DNA of 52,452 bases from RGIG6307 sp964424345. Lineage in GTDB: Bacteria; Bacillota; Clostridia; Lachnospirales; Lachnospiraceae. Below the pieces are notes generated by a model that saw only the letters and a program-made list of their open reading frames with translations, was not told where the DNA came from and searched no databases. The stretch's first letter is position 1; each line of letters opens with the position of its first letter. Of the stretch, positions 26,311 to 36,287 are shown piece by piece. The DNA is taken from assembly GCA_964424345.1 (NCBI GenBank), contig CAYRIK010000010.1, forward strand, positions 1 through 52,452, in the 5' to 3' direction. The position numbers were made by a program, and so were the translations under genes.

Positions 26311-27246
26311 TTATTGTATCTGTTCTAACATATAGCGTAATATTTCTTCTTCTGATGCAAAATCAGAGCGATTTACCCAACGTACATCTCGTTCTCTTCG
26401 AAACCATGTAAGCTGTCTTTTTGCAAAATGTCTTGTATCACGTTTTATAATATACACTGCTTCTTCCAAAGAGATGTCTCCCTGCAGATAATCAATGATT
26501 TCTTTATATCCAAGGCCCTGCATAGAAACCATATCTCTTGTACATCCCATATCCAAAAGCTTTTGCACTTCCTCCACAAGACCTGCTTCTAACATCTGAT
26601 CTACGCGCAAATCGATACGCTCATACAACTTTGCTCTGTCATCATTTAATACAAAATAATAAAAATCATATGGGCTTTGTTTTTGACGCTCTGCTTCATT
26701 ATGTTCTGATATTTTACTGCCTGTCTGATGATAAAATTCCAATGCTCGTATAACACGTTTTACATTGTTATAATGAATTTCTTTCGCTGCTTTTTCATCT
26801 TTTTCCAAAAGCATCGCATGCAAATACTCTGCTCCCTTTTCTTCTGCTAACTGTTCTAACATCTTTCGATAAGAAGTATCTGCATCATTTTGCGTAAAAT
26901 CAATATCATATACAACGGACTGAATATAAAATCCTGTTCCGCCTACCAAAATCGGTATTTTTCCTTCTGCATAAATTTCCTGCATTGCCTGCTTTGCCAT
27001 ATGCTGAAAACGTGTGACATTGAACGCTTCCGGATCATTTGGTTCTAAACAATCGACAAGATAATGTTTGACACCATCCATTTCCTGTGGTGTAATCTTT
27101 GCAGAACCAATATCCATATATTTATAAACCTGCATGGAATCTGCTGAAATAATTGCTCCATTTACTGCTTTTGCCAGTGCAATGGACAATTTCGTCTTTC
27201 CAACTGCAGTCGGACCTGTCAAAATAATAAGTTTTTTCTTTTCCAT
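26311..27246 (-). CDS. miaA: tRNA dimethylallyltransferase
   Basis: A 311-residue enzyme that adds dimethylallyl to A37 of certain tRNAs; MiaB, encoded further up the same string, then methylthiolates that base. The P-loop is GPTAVGKT (11-18), followed by ISADSMQVYKYMDIGSAK and HYLVDCLEPNDP, all MiaA motifs, and VGGTGFYIQSVVYD. I use ATG 27246, eight bases after mutL; a longer reading from 27330 is inside mutL and adds 28 unrelated residues. Confidence 0.94.
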   Translation of the reverse strand: MEKKKLIILTGPTAVGKTKLSIALAKAVNGAIISADSMQVYKYMDIGSAKITPQEMDGVKHYLVDCLEPNDPEAFNVTRFQHMAKQAMQEIYAEGKIPILVGGTGFYIQSVVYDIDFTQNDADTSYRKMLEQLAEEKGAEYLHAMLLEKDEKAAKEIHYNNVKRVIRALEFYHQTGSKISEHNEAERQKQSPYDFYYFVLNDDRAKLYERIDLRVDQMLEAGLVEEVQKLLDMGCTRDMVSMQGLGYKEIIDYLQGDISLEEAVYIIKRDTRHFAKRQLTWFRRERDVRWVNRSDFASEEEILRYMLEQIQ

Positions 27247-27254
27247 ATAAATCC

Positions 27255-29297
27255 CTATACAATACGTTTGAATTTCTTTTCTATTTCCTGTTTTGTCATG
27301 GAAATAATCGTTGGTCTTCCATGTGGACAATGATATGGATTTTCCAACGTCAAGAGTTCATCGATCAACTTTACAGCCTCTTGTCTGGACAACTTATTAT
27401 TGCCCTTTACCGCTGCTTTACAAGCCATGCTTGCCAACTTATCCAGCACAACCTCCGGAGCACCATGAATCGGTCCTTCCATCAATTCATCTAACATTTC
27501 TCTAAACAAAACGGTATAACTACATCCAAACAAATCATTTGGAACAGCTCTTAAACAAAATGTATGATCTCCAAATTCTTCTATTTCAAATCCAATCTTT
27601 AAAAAATCGTTCCTATGCTCTAATATTACCTGTTCTTCTTTTGCACTAACTTGCATAATAACAGGCGGAACAACGCCCTGACTGAGCACTTCTTTATTTT
27701 TCAACGCTTTTACTAAACGTTCATATTTTACTTTTTCATGTGCGGCATGTTGATCGATCATATACATACGATCATGATATGCCACAATCCAATATGTGTC
27801 AAATATCTGCCCTAATATCTCATAAGACTCTTTTGCCTTTTGAGATAAAAATGCATCTTCAAACAGCGTTTGCTGTTGTATGTTTTGTAATGGTATCTGC
27901 TCTTTTTGCTTTACTACAGGCTCTATAACAGGTTTCTTTGGCTGTTCTTTTTTCACGTCCTGAAGTATCTGTTTTGGAGCAGTTCCATAACGCTTTTCAA
28001 GTGGTGTTTCCTCTGCTTTTTGCTCTGGTACATGTACCTTTTGTGGAACCAACGCTTTTTCTTTTTTTTCTTCTTTTTGTTTTGGCAGTTCTACAACCGC
28101 TTTATCTTCTGTAAAATTTACAACAAATGGTTCTACTTTTTTGACCTTTAGATGCGGCAATCCAAGCAACGGCTGCAAAATAGAAGAAACATCGCTCGAA
28201 GATGGCTTTGTTTTTTCTTCTTCCTTCACAATAGGAACTGACTGCACTGGCTGTTTTGGTACCTTTTTTTCATTCGTATCTTTTCCAAAAGAAGTTTCTA
28301 CAATCAATTCTTTACTTCGAAACGTCTGAAGAATACTTTGTACGATTGTTCGGTATACATACGGTTCATCAGAAAAACGCACTTCCATTTTAGTCGGATG
28401 CACATTGACATCCACTTCTTTTCCGGGCAACTCTAGATGAAAAACGACAAATGGAAATTTATGCTGCATCACATATGGCTTATAGCCTTCTTCGATTGCT
28501 TTTGAGATTACTCTGCTTTTTACATAACGAGCATTGATAAAATAATGCTCGAAATTTCTATTGGAACGATTAATTTCTGGTTTTCCCAAAAATCCTTTCA
28601 TATAAAGACGTTCTTCTTTAATTTCTATCGGTATTAAATGTGATGCGATTTCACGTCCATAAATACGATAAATCACTTCCTTTAAATCATTATTTCCAGG
28701 TGTTTGAAATTTCACCTGACCATTTAATATAAATTTAAAAGAAATATCTGGTCGTGCCATCGCCAGTCTTTCAAGCAGTTCTGCCACATAACTGCCTTCT
28801 GTCTGTGCTGATTTTAAAAATTTACGGCGTACGGGTGTATTATAAAATAAGTTTTTCACAAGAAATGTCGTTCCGTCCGGAGCACCCACTTCTTCAAACT
28901 CTTTTTCTATTGCACCTTCTATTGCATACTTTATACCAGTAAGTGCTTCTTTTGTTTTGGTAATCACTTCCACCTGTGATACCGCAGCAATGCTTGATAG
29001 CGCCTCGCCGCGAAATCCCATACTGGAAATACTGCTTAAATCCTCTACTTTTCGTATTTTGCTTGTTGCATGTCTTGCAAATGCAATACGAACTTGATTA
29101 GCTGGAATCCCTTTTCCATTATCTGTTACACGAATAAAATCAATACCGCCGTTTTTAATTTCTACTGTAACAGCCAAAGCCCCTGCATCCATGGCATTTT
29201 CCACTAATTCTTTTACTACACTCATAGGACGTTCTACCACTTCTCCAGCGGCTATTTTATCTATTGTCTCTTCTGAAAGAATTTGAATATCTGCCAT
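27255..29297 (-). CDS. mutL: DNA mismatch repair protein MutL
   Basis: A 680-residue GHKL ATPase. N-terminal motifs are ELVENAMDAGA (30-40), TDNGKGIP and MGFRGEALSSI. The middle (about 345-480) is a low-complexity Lys/Glu/Pro linker. The C-terminal domain has the endonuclease motif DQHAAHEKVKYERL and the Cys-containing ACKAAVKGN and CPHGRPT metal-site segments. It partners MutS, 15 bases upstream. AGGAGG precedes the ATG. Confidence 0.95.
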   Translation of the reverse strand: MADIQILSEETIDKIAAGEVVERPMSVVKELVENAMDAGALAVTVEIKNGGIDFIRVTDNGKGIPANQVRIAFARHATSKIRKVEDLSSISSMGFRGEALSSIAAVSQVEVITKTKEALTGIKYAIEGAIEKEFEEVGAPDGTTFLVKNLFYNTPVRRKFLKSAQTEGSYVAELLERLAMARPDISFKFILNGQVKFQTPGNNDLKEVIYRIYGREIASHLIPIEIKEERLYMKGFLGKPEINRSNRNFEHYFINARYVKSRVISKAIEEGYKPYVMQHKFPFVVFHLELPGKEVDVNVHPTKMEVRFSDEPYVYRTIVQSILQTFRSKELIVETSFGKDTNEKKVPKQPVQSVPIVKEEEKTKPSSSDVSSILQPLLGLPHLKVKKVEPFVVNFTEDKAVVELPKQKEEKKEKALVPQKVHVPEQKAEETPLEKRYGTAPKQILQDVKKEQPKKPVIEPVVKQKEQIPLQNIQQQTLFEDAFLSQKAKESYEILGQIFDTYWIVAYHDRMYMIDQHAAHEKVKYERLVKALKNKEVLSQGVVPPVIMQVSAKEEQVILEHRNDFLKIGFEIEEFGDHTFCLRAVPNDLFGCSYTVLFREMLDELMEGPIHGAPEVVLDKLASMACKAAVKGNNKLSRQEAVKLIDELLTLENPYHCPHGRPTIISMTKQEIEKKFKRIV

Positions 29298-29312
29298 GTT
29301 GCAGCCTCCTTA

Positions 29313-31970
29313 TTACCATCTGTTTTTTAATTGATTTTGTAATTTATATAATGTATTTAATGCATCCATTGGAGTCATATTACTGATTTCAAGACTTTCC
29401 AACTCTCTTAATACATCTTCATCTCGCACAGTATCAAAGATAGACATTTGTGCAAGATCTACCTCATCGTAATGCTTTACTTTTTTAGTATCCTTTGTGG
29501 ATTTTTTGTCTTTTTCGGAAAGCATTTCCTGTACTTTGGATGTGATATCATATTCACTTAAGTTTTGAGCAATTTCTTTTGCTCGGTCAATTACAAGATC
29601 CGGAACACCTGCCAATTTTGCAACCTGAATACCATAGCTTCTGTCTGCACCACCCTTTACAATCTTTCGAAGGAATACAATATCGTCTCCTTTTTCTTTG
29701 ACTGCAATACAATAGTTATTGACATTGTCCATTTTATCTTCTAATTCCGTCAACTCATGGTAGTGTGTTGCAAATAATGTTTTTGCACCAAGCAGACGTT
29801 TATTGCTGATATGTTCAATGACAGCCCACGCAATACTAAGACCATCAAAGGTTGATGTTCCTCGTCCAATCTCATCCAATATTAAAAGACTCTTACTTGT
29901 TGCATTTCGCAAAATATTGGAAACTTCGTTCATTTCCACCATAAATGTAGACTGACCGCTTGCTAAATCATCACTTGCACCTACTCTTGTAAAGATACGG
30001 TCTACAATACCAATCTGTGCACTTTCTGCCGGAACAAAAGAACCAATCTGTGCCATAAGTACAATCAACGCACTCTGTCTCATATAAGTAGACTTACCTG
30101 CCATATTCGGTCCAGTAATAATGCTGACGCAATGCTTTCCATTATCCAGATATGTGTCGTTTGCAATAAACATATCATGATCTATCATCATTTCTACAAC
30201 TGGATGACGGCCATTTTTAATATTGATCACGCCTTTTTCATTTAAAGACGGACGTACATAATGGTTACGTTCTGCTACAACTGCCAAAGATGCATATGCA
30301 TCTAATCTTGCCAGTGCTTTTGCTGTCTTTTGGATACGCTCCATCTGTGCTGCAATCTGCTCTCTGATAGAACAAAATACTTCATATTCTAAACCATAAA
30401 GCTTATCTTCTGCATTTAAAATCATATCTTCTAGTTCTTTTAATTTAGGTGTCGTATAACGTTCTGCATTTGCAAGTGTCTGTTTACGCACATAATCATC
30501 TGGAACGAGATTTTGATAAGAATTCGTAACTTCAAAATAGTAACCAAATACTTTATTATATTTGATTTTCAAATTTTTAATGCCTGTTCTTTCACGATCC
30601 TCTGCTTCTAACTGTGCAAGCCACTGTTTTCCATCATGTTTTGCATTACGAAGTTTATCTACATCCGGATGATATCCTTCTTTGATCATTCCGCCTTCTC
30701 GAATAGAAATCGGTGGTTCTTCTTCGATTGCATTGGAAATCAATTCATAAATATCCCCAAGATCATCCAATTCTTCCTGGATTTTTTTCAAATCATCGCA
30801 AGAAAAACTTTCTAATACTGCTTTGATATGCGGAAACATTTCCATAGAATTACGAAGTGCAATAAAATCTCTTGGATTTGCAGTACCATAGCTTACTCGG
30901 CTCAACAGACGTTCCAAATCATAAATTGGTGTTAAATACTCTCTGATTTCGTCTCTTAAAAAGCTTTCTTTGACCAATGCATCTACTGCATCTAATCGCT
31001 CCTCGATTGCTGCTTTTTCAATTAAAGGCTGTTCGATATAAGAACGTAAAAGTCTTGCACCCATTGCAGTTTTTGTTTTGTCTAAAACCCAAAGCAAGGA
31101 ACCTTTTTTTTGTTTTTCACGCAAGGTCTCTGTCAATTCTAAATTTCTTCTGGAAGAACTATCCAACAGCATAAATTTACTTGTCAAATATGGTGTAATA
31201 TGACGGATATGTTCCAAAGAATTTTTCTGTGTCTCATACAGATATTGCAAAAGAGCACCTGCTGCAATCAGACCTGTTGGGAAATCTTCAATGCCAAGTC
31301 CTGTTAATGTATTCAGATGAAAGTGCTTCATAAGCGTCTTACGACAATTATCATCATCAAACATATGAGCACTAATCGTATAAATGGTAATTCCAAGACG
31401 GTTTCTTAAATCATCTAAATCAATGCCGCTTACCATAAATGAATCATTGCATATAATTTCAGAAGGCTGATAACGCATAATTTCATCTAACAGCTTTTTT
31501 GTATCGTCTGTTTCTGTCACATAGTAATCACCCGTTGTAACATCACATACAGATATACCGATTTTTCCGCTTATAAATGTAATACACATCAGATAGTTAT
31601 TTTTTGTATCGTCTAATGCCTGTGTATTCAAATTTGTTCCAGGTGTTACAATTCGGACTACTTCTCGCTTAACAATTCCTTTTGTTGCTTTGGGATCTTC
31701 TACCTGCTCACAAATCGCTACTTTATAGCCTTTTGAAACAAGCTTATTCAAATATCCCTCTACAGCATGATAAGGCACCCCACACATAGGTGCCTTTTCA
31801 TCCTGTCCACAGGACTTGCCTGTCAATGTAATTTCTAATTCCTTAGATGCAGTAATCGCATCCTCGTAAAACATTTCATAAAAATCGCCCAGTCTATAAA
31901 ACAAAATGCAATCTTTATACTGCTCTTTTGTCTCTACATACTGTTGCATCATTGGTGTCAATGCTGCCAT
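29313..31970 (-). CDS. mutS: DNA mismatch repair protein MutS
   Basis: An 885-residue protein. The mismatch-reading motif is GDFYEMF (28-34), and the ATPase Walker A is GPNMAGKST (near residue 620), followed by DEIGRGTSTFDGLSIAWA and LFATHYHELTEL. It has the full MutS1 length including the lever and clamp domains. It recognises mispairs and recruits MutL. It lies four bases after the SulP gene, so it is probably transcribed with it. Confidence 0.95.
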   Translation of the reverse strand: MAALTPMMQQYVETKEQYKDCILFYRLGDFYEMFYEDAITASKELEITLTGKSCGQDEKAPMCGVPYHAVEGYLNKLVSKGYKVAICEQVEDPKATKGIVKREVVRIVTPGTNLNTQALDDTKNNYLMCITFISGKIGISVCDVTTGDYYVTETDDTKKLLDEIMRYQPSEIICNDSFMVSGIDLDDLRNRLGITIYTISAHMFDDDNCRKTLMKHFHLNTLTGLGIEDFPTGLIAAGALLQYLYETQKNSLEHIRHITPYLTSKFMLLDSSSRRNLELTETLREKQKKGSLLWVLDKTKTAMGARLLRSYIEQPLIEKAAIEERLDAVDALVKESFLRDEIREYLTPIYDLERLLSRVSYGTANPRDFIALRNSMEMFPHIKAVLESFSCDDLKKIQEELDDLGDIYELISNAIEEEPPISIREGGMIKEGYHPDVDKLRNAKHDGKQWLAQLEAEDRERTGIKNLKIKYNKVFGYYFEVTNSYQNLVPDDYVRKQTLANAERYTTPKLKELEDMILNAEDKLYGLEYEVFCSIREQIAAQMERIQKTAKALARLDAYASLAVVAERNHYVRPSLNEKGVINIKNGRHPVVEMMIDHDMFIANDTYLDNGKHCVSIITGPNMAGKSTYMRQSALIVLMAQIGSFVPAESAQIGIVDRIFTRVGASDDLASGQSTFMVEMNEVSNILRNATSKSLLILDEIGRGTSTFDGLSIAWAVIEHISNKRLLGAKTLFATHYHELTELEDKMDNVNNYCIAVKEKGDDIVFLRKIVKGGADRSYGIQVAKLAGVPDLVIDRAKEIAQNLSEYDITSKVQEMLSEKDKKSTKDTKKVKHYDEVDLAQMSIFDTVRDEDVLRELESLEISNMTPMDALNTLYKLQNQLKNRW

Positions 31971-31974
31971 GTTT

Positions 31975-33582
31975 TTATTCCTTTACTATATTCTTTGCTA
32001 TAGCAAATGCATCTTGTACGTTTGCTGCAAAATATTGCTCGCCAACTTCCTGCACAAATCCATTTTTCTCCATTGTCTTATATGGCTGTTTTTGTACATT
32101 TGCAAATATTACTGTAATACCGCTTTGTACATATTCTTTCTGAATTTTTCTAAGTGCATTCAACGCTGTAATATCCAAAGCAGGTAAAGAGTACATATTT
32201 AAAATAAATACCTTTGTTTCTTCTTCTGCTTTCATATGTGATAACTTATCTGCTGCCGCAAAAAACATAGGACCATTTACATGATATACCAATGTATTTT
32301 TTGGAGCATCCTGATACGCTTCCTTAGAAACACTTGTTACTTCTGCCATACGCTTCATAAACAGACAAGCAGTTACAATAACACCAACTTCGATTGCTGT
32401 CATCAAATCTACAAAAATACCAGTACAGAATGTTGCTGCAAAAATAAAAGCATCTGTCTTTGGTGCTTTTGAAAATAAAGACACAATTGCTGGAACATTG
32501 CTCATGTTGTAAGCTACTAAAATAAGGATTGCTGCTAAAGTAGGCATTGGAATATAACCTGCCAACGGCATCATCACTAATAAAATAATCAATACAACAA
32601 CGCTATGTACTACACCTACGATTGGAGTCTTACCACCATTTTTAACAGAAACGCTGCTTCGTGCAACTGCTCCTGCAACTGGAACTGCGCCAAACAGACC
32701 ACAGAAAATATTTGCAATACCCTGTCCGATCAATTCTGAATTAGAATCATGTTTGATTCCTGTAAGTCCATCTGTTACTACACAAGATAACAATGATACA
32801 ATAGCAACCAAAATGGCAAGTGTTACTGCACTTGGAAGTACTGCCTGAACCAATTCCAGACTAAATTCTGGTACTGTCATTGTTGGAAAATGACTTGGAA
32901 GCTGTCCATAAACACTCTGAATTGTGTTTACGTTCATTTTTCCTATTAATACAATCGGTGTTGTTACTAAAATAGCAACCAAAGAATTTGGAATTGTCGC
33001 ATTAATCTTTGGCCATACAATTAAGATTACAAGTGCAAGCACACCGATCAAAAGAGCCTGCCAGTTTGTCGTTGTAATATTTTGTGCATATGCAGTCATA
33101 CGACCTACATTTTTTACTGGCAAAGAAGCAATCTGCATACCAAAAAATTCTTTTAACTGACCTGTAAAAATACCAACGCCAATTGCTGCAGTAAATGCAA
33201 GTGTAACTGGATATGGAATATAAGGAAGCAGAGCACCTACCCTGCAAAGTCCCATGATAATCAGAATAATACCTGCTAACATCGTAGCTACTGCCAAACC
33301 ACTAAAACCATATTCTCCAATAATAGAAAATACTGTCATTACAGTTGCAGCAGTCGCACCGCCAATCTGAACGCGGCTTCCACCAAATAAAGATACAAAT
33401 ACACCGCCAATAATAGCTGTATATAATCCCTGTTCTGGTCTCATTCCAGAAGAAATGGCAAGTGCCACGCTCAATGGAAATGCAATAATAGCAACGATAA
33501 TACCTGCTACTATATCTTTTACAAGCTGATTTTTGCTATAGCCTTTTAAACTTTCTAAAATGGCTGGTTTATAAATTTTCAT
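31975..33582 (-). CDS. SulP-family anion transporter with STAS domain
   Basis: A membrane protein of about 535 residues. The N-terminal half has about 10-12 helices with VAIIAFPLSVALAISSGMRPEQGLYTAIIGG and SRVQIGGATAATVMT, both SulP motifs, and a short STAS domain is at the end (about 435-530, VFILNMYSLPALDITALNALR). Members carry sulfate, bicarbonate or other anions; the substrate is not predictable here. It sits between miaB and mutS, unlike the usual miaB-mutS-mutL order. I take ATG 33582 because GGGGAG is 6 bases before it, over GTG three bases upstream. Confidence 0.88.
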   Translation of the reverse strand: MKIYKPAILESLKGYSKNQLVKDIVAGIIVAIIAFPLSVALAISSGMRPEQGLYTAIIGGVFVSLFGGSRVQIGGATAATVMTVFSIIGEYGFSGLAVATMLAGIILIIMGLCRVGALLPYIPYPVTLAFTAAIGVGIFTGQLKEFFGMQIASLPVKNVGRMTAYAQNITTTNWQALLIGVLALVILIVWPKINATIPNSLVAILVTTPIVLIGKMNVNTIQSVYGQLPSHFPTMTVPEFSLELVQAVLPSAVTLAILVAIVSLLSCVVTDGLTGIKHDSNSELIGQGIANIFCGLFGAVPVAGAVARSSVSVKNGGKTPIVGVVHSVVVLIILLVMMPLAGYIPMPTLAAILILVAYNMSNVPAIVSLFSKAPKTDAFIFAATFCTGIFVDLMTAIEVGVIVTACLFMKRMAEVTSVSKEAYQDAPKNTLVYHVNGPMFFAAADKLSHMKAEEETKVFILNMYSLPALDITALNALRKIQKEYVQSGITVIFANVQKQPYKTMEKNGFVQEVGEQYFAANVQDAFAIAKNIVKE

Positions 33583-33596
33583 CACTATCTCCCCTT

Positions 33597-33615
33597 AGAA
33601 CAGCTTTGCTGTTCT
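33597..33615. repeat. Short hairpin between miaB and the SulP gene
   Basis: Perfect 8-bp inverted repeat (33597-33604 with 33608-33615) with a 3-nt loop, directly at the miaB stop and just before the SulP ribosome binding site. There is no U-tract on the minus strand, so it is not a typical terminator. Confidence 0.5.
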
Positions 33616-35090
33616 TATACCAATTCACCCATGTAATAGAAGCCTTGACATGTATTTAATTTTACTTTTACAATCTTTCCGATTAATTCTTCGCCACCTT
33701 TAAAGTGTACTAATGTATTATTGGAAAGACGACCTGTAACATAACCTTCTTCATGCTCGTTTAATTCTTCTACTAATGCATCCTGAATTTCGCCCTCATA
33801 ACGTTTTACCTGCTCTCTGGATACTTCCTGTACTGTCTGAAGTACCATATCAAAGTGCTTTTTCACAACATCTTCCGGCACTTGATTTTCCATTGCTGCT
33901 GCAGGTGTTCCTGTACGCTTAGAATAAATAAATGTAAATGCATTGTCATATTTTACTTTTTTGATTACATCAATTGTTTCTAAAACATCTTCGTATGTTT
34001 CTCCTGGGAAACCTACAATAATATCTGTTGTAAGTGCAATGTCAGGAATTGCTTTACGGATTTTTTCTGCTAATGCTACATACTGTTCTTTTGTATATTT
34101 ACGATTCATTACTTTTAAAATCTGAGTAGAACCAGACTGTAATGGTAAATGTAAATGTTTACAGATTTTCTTAGAATGTGCCATTACTTCGATTAATTCA
34201 TCAGATAAATCCTTTGGATGAGAAGTCATAAAACGAATACGTTCTAATCCTTCAATCTTTTCAATTTCCTGTAAAAGCTGTGCAAATGTCATTGGATGTT
34301 CCAAATTTTTACCATAGCTGTTTACATTCTGACCTAATAACATGATTTCTACTACGCCATCTGCTACTAAATCTTTAATTTCTGCAATAATATCTTCAGG
34401 CTTACGGCTTCGTTCTCTTCCTCGCACATATGGAACGATACAATAGCTACAGAAATTATTACAGCCAAACATAATATTTGTACCAGACTTGAACGCATAT
34501 TTACGCTCGATTGGTAAATCTTCTACAATCTTGTCTGTATCTTTCCAAATATCGATGACCATTCTCTTTTGTTCAAATGTCGCATTTAACAGCTCTGCAA
34601 ATTTAAAGATATTGTGTGTACCGAAAATAAGGTCAACAAAACGATAGCTTGTTTTAATTCTTTCTACGACACTTTCTTCCTGCATCATACATCCACAAAG
34701 TGCAATCTTCATAGATGGATTTTTCTTTTTGAGGCTCTTTAATTCTCCTAAACGGCCGTAAGTACGCTGATTTGCGTTATCACGAACTGTACAAGTATTA
34801 AAAATAACAAAATCTGCTTTTTCTGTTTCTACGATTTCATATCCTACTACTTCTAATATACCAACCAGTTTTTCACTGTCTCTGGCATTCATCTGACATC
34901 CAAATGTAGTTACACAGCAAGTAGGTGTTCTTCCAAGCTCCTGTGCTAACTCCTGCACATGTCTTCTTGCTTTTGCCATGAAATAATACTGGCGCTGTGT
35001 ATCATCCTGTGGTGCTTTTTGTGTTAAATCAATCTCTGCAATTTTGGACAGTAAACTATCCTTTGTTTCATTATTAATATAAACTGACAT
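33615..35090 (-). CDS. miaB: tRNA-2-methylthio-N6-dimethylallyladenosine synthase
   Basis: A 491-residue radical-SAM enzyme. The N-terminal domain holds the first Fe-S cluster cysteines (TFGCQMNARDSE, FNTCTVR, LCGCMMQ). The radical SAM motif is CNNFCSYC (near residue 210), followed by VPYVRGRERSR. The C-terminal TRAM-like domain starts near residue 420. It methylthiolates A37 of tRNA after MiaA. It lies 24 bases after queA. Confidence 0.95.
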   Translation of the reverse strand: MSVYINNETKDSLLSKIAEIDLTQKAPQDDTQRQYYFMAKARRHVQELAQELGRTPTCCVTTFGCQMNARDSEKLVGILEVVGYEIVETEKADFVIFNTCTVRDNANQRTYGRLGELKSLKKKNPSMKIALCGCMMQEESVVERIKTSYRFVDLIFGTHNIFKFAELLNATFEQKRMVIDIWKDTDKIVEDLPIERKYAFKSGTNIMFGCNNFCSYCIVPYVRGRERSRKPEDIIAEIKDLVADGVVEIMLLGQNVNSYGKNLEHPMTFAQLLQEIEKIEGLERIRFMTSHPKDLSDELIEVMAHSKKICKHLHLPLQSGSTQILKVMNRKYTKEQYVALAEKIRKAIPDIALTTDIIVGFPGETYEDVLETIDVIKKVKYDNAFTFIYSKRTGTPAAAMENQVPEDVVKKHFDMVLQTVQEVSREQVKRYEGEIQDALVEELNEHEEGYVTGRLSNNTLVHFKGGEELIGKIVKVKLNTCQGFYYMGELV

Positions 35091-35114
35091 ATTTCGTCCT
35101 TCAAAAAATAGATT

Positions 35115-36140
35115 TTATCGTACAAACATCGCATCGCCAAAGGAGAAGAAACGATATCGCTCCTTCACAGCTTCTTCGTATGCGGAGAGTACGTGTTCTT
35201 TGCCTGCAAGGGCACTTACTAACATGATCAATGTACTTTCAGGTAAATGGAAATTGGTAATCAATGCATCCAAAACCTTAAACTGGTAACCTGGATAAAT
35301 AAAGATTTCTGTATTTCCGCAACCTGCATGTAAAATTCCATCTGCTGTACTTGCACTTTCTACTGTACGACAGCTTGTTGTGCCTACGCAGATAATTCTT
35401 CCGCCCTGTGCTTTTGTTTCGTTTACTACTCGGGCTGTTTCTTCTGTCACCTCATAGTATTCACTATGCATATGGTGCTGTGTTACATCATCCACCTTTA
35501 CTGGACGGAATGTACCAAGACCTACATGCAATGTTACATATGCGATTTTAACGCCCTTTTCTTCGATTTTCTTTAATAATTCCTGTGTAAAATGAAGACC
35601 TGCTGTTGGTGCTGCTGCACTTCCTTCGTATTTTGCATATACTGTCTGATAACGGTTTTTATCTTCCAATTTATGTGTAATATATGGTGGAAGCGGCATT
35701 TCTCCAAGTGCATCCAAAACTTCTTCCCAAATGCCTTCATATTCAAAAGCAATCAGACGATTTCCTGTTTCGAGTGTTTCTTTGATTTCTGCCTTCAAAC
35801 GACCATCACCAAATACGATTCTTGCACCTGGTTTACACTTTTTGCCTGGCTTTACAAGACATTCCCAGACATCTTTTTCCAAACGCTTTAAGAGTAAGAT
35901 TTCAATGCCTGCGCCTGTATCTTCTTTTGTGCCATAAAGTCTTGCTGGAATAACCTTTGTATTATTTAATACAAGGCAGTCTCCTTCTTGAAGCATATCG
36001 ACAATATCTCGAAAAACATGATGAGATGTCTCACCTGTTTTTTTATCCAAGACAAGCAATCTGGAACTTGTACGATCTTCTAATGGATCTTGTGCAATCA
36101 ACTCCTGTGGCAAGTCAAAATAAAAGTCACTTGTTTTCAT
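35115..36140 (-). CDS. queA: S-adenosylmethionine:tRNA ribosyltransferase-isomerase
   Basis: A 341-residue enzyme of queuosine synthesis. It starts with FYFDLPQELIAQDPLEDRTSSRLLVLD, and YQTVYAKYEGSAAAPTAGLHFT, YVTLHVGLGTFRPV, and ITNFHLPESTLIMLVSAL are all QueA landmarks. It transfers the ribosyl group of SAM to preQ1 in tRNA. It heads the tRNA-modification and mismatch-repair string. The upstream 147 bp contain a large inverted repeat rather than an obvious promoter. Confidence 0.95.
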   Translation of the reverse strand: MKTSDFYFDLPQELIAQDPLEDRTSSRLLVLDKKTGETSHHVFRDIVDMLQEGDCLVLNNTKVIPARLYGTKEDTGAGIEILLLKRLEKDVWECLVKPGKKCKPGARIVFGDGRLKAEIKETLETGNRLIAFEYEGIWEEVLDALGEMPLPPYITHKLEDKNRYQTVYAKYEGSAAAPTAGLHFTQELLKKIEEKGVKIAYVTLHVGLGTFRPVKVDDVTQHHMHSEYYEVTEETARVVNETKAQGGRIICVGTTSCRTVESASTADGILHAGCGNTEIFIYPGYQFKVLDALITNFHLPESTLIMLVSALAGKEHVLSAYEEAVKERYRFFSFGDAMFVR

Positions 36141-36192
36141 ATATGTTCCTTAACTTATGTTTGTAAAATATTGTATAAAGATGCAAGGTAAA

Positions 36193-36254
36193 CTAGTTCC
36201 ATAAAAGACACGTTTCAAGCATCTGCCAGAAATTTACGTCTTATATGGAACTAG
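36193..36254. repeat. Inverted repeat with 17-bp arms between the aminopeptidase and queA
   Basis: Arms at 36193-36209 and 36238-36254 match in 16 of 17 positions around a 28-nt loop. No long T-run follows on either strand. It could be a terminator of the aminopeptidase gene, a small mobile-element remnant or a regulatory hairpin. Confidence 0.6.
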
Positions 36255-36287
36255 CCTTCAAAACATCTTACCGATTATTTTCTTTTA

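Noticed and set aside
27247..27330. An N-terminal extension of miaA.
   Set aside because: The 28 extra residues are encoded inside mutL; the ATG at 27246 directly precedes the P-loop domain.
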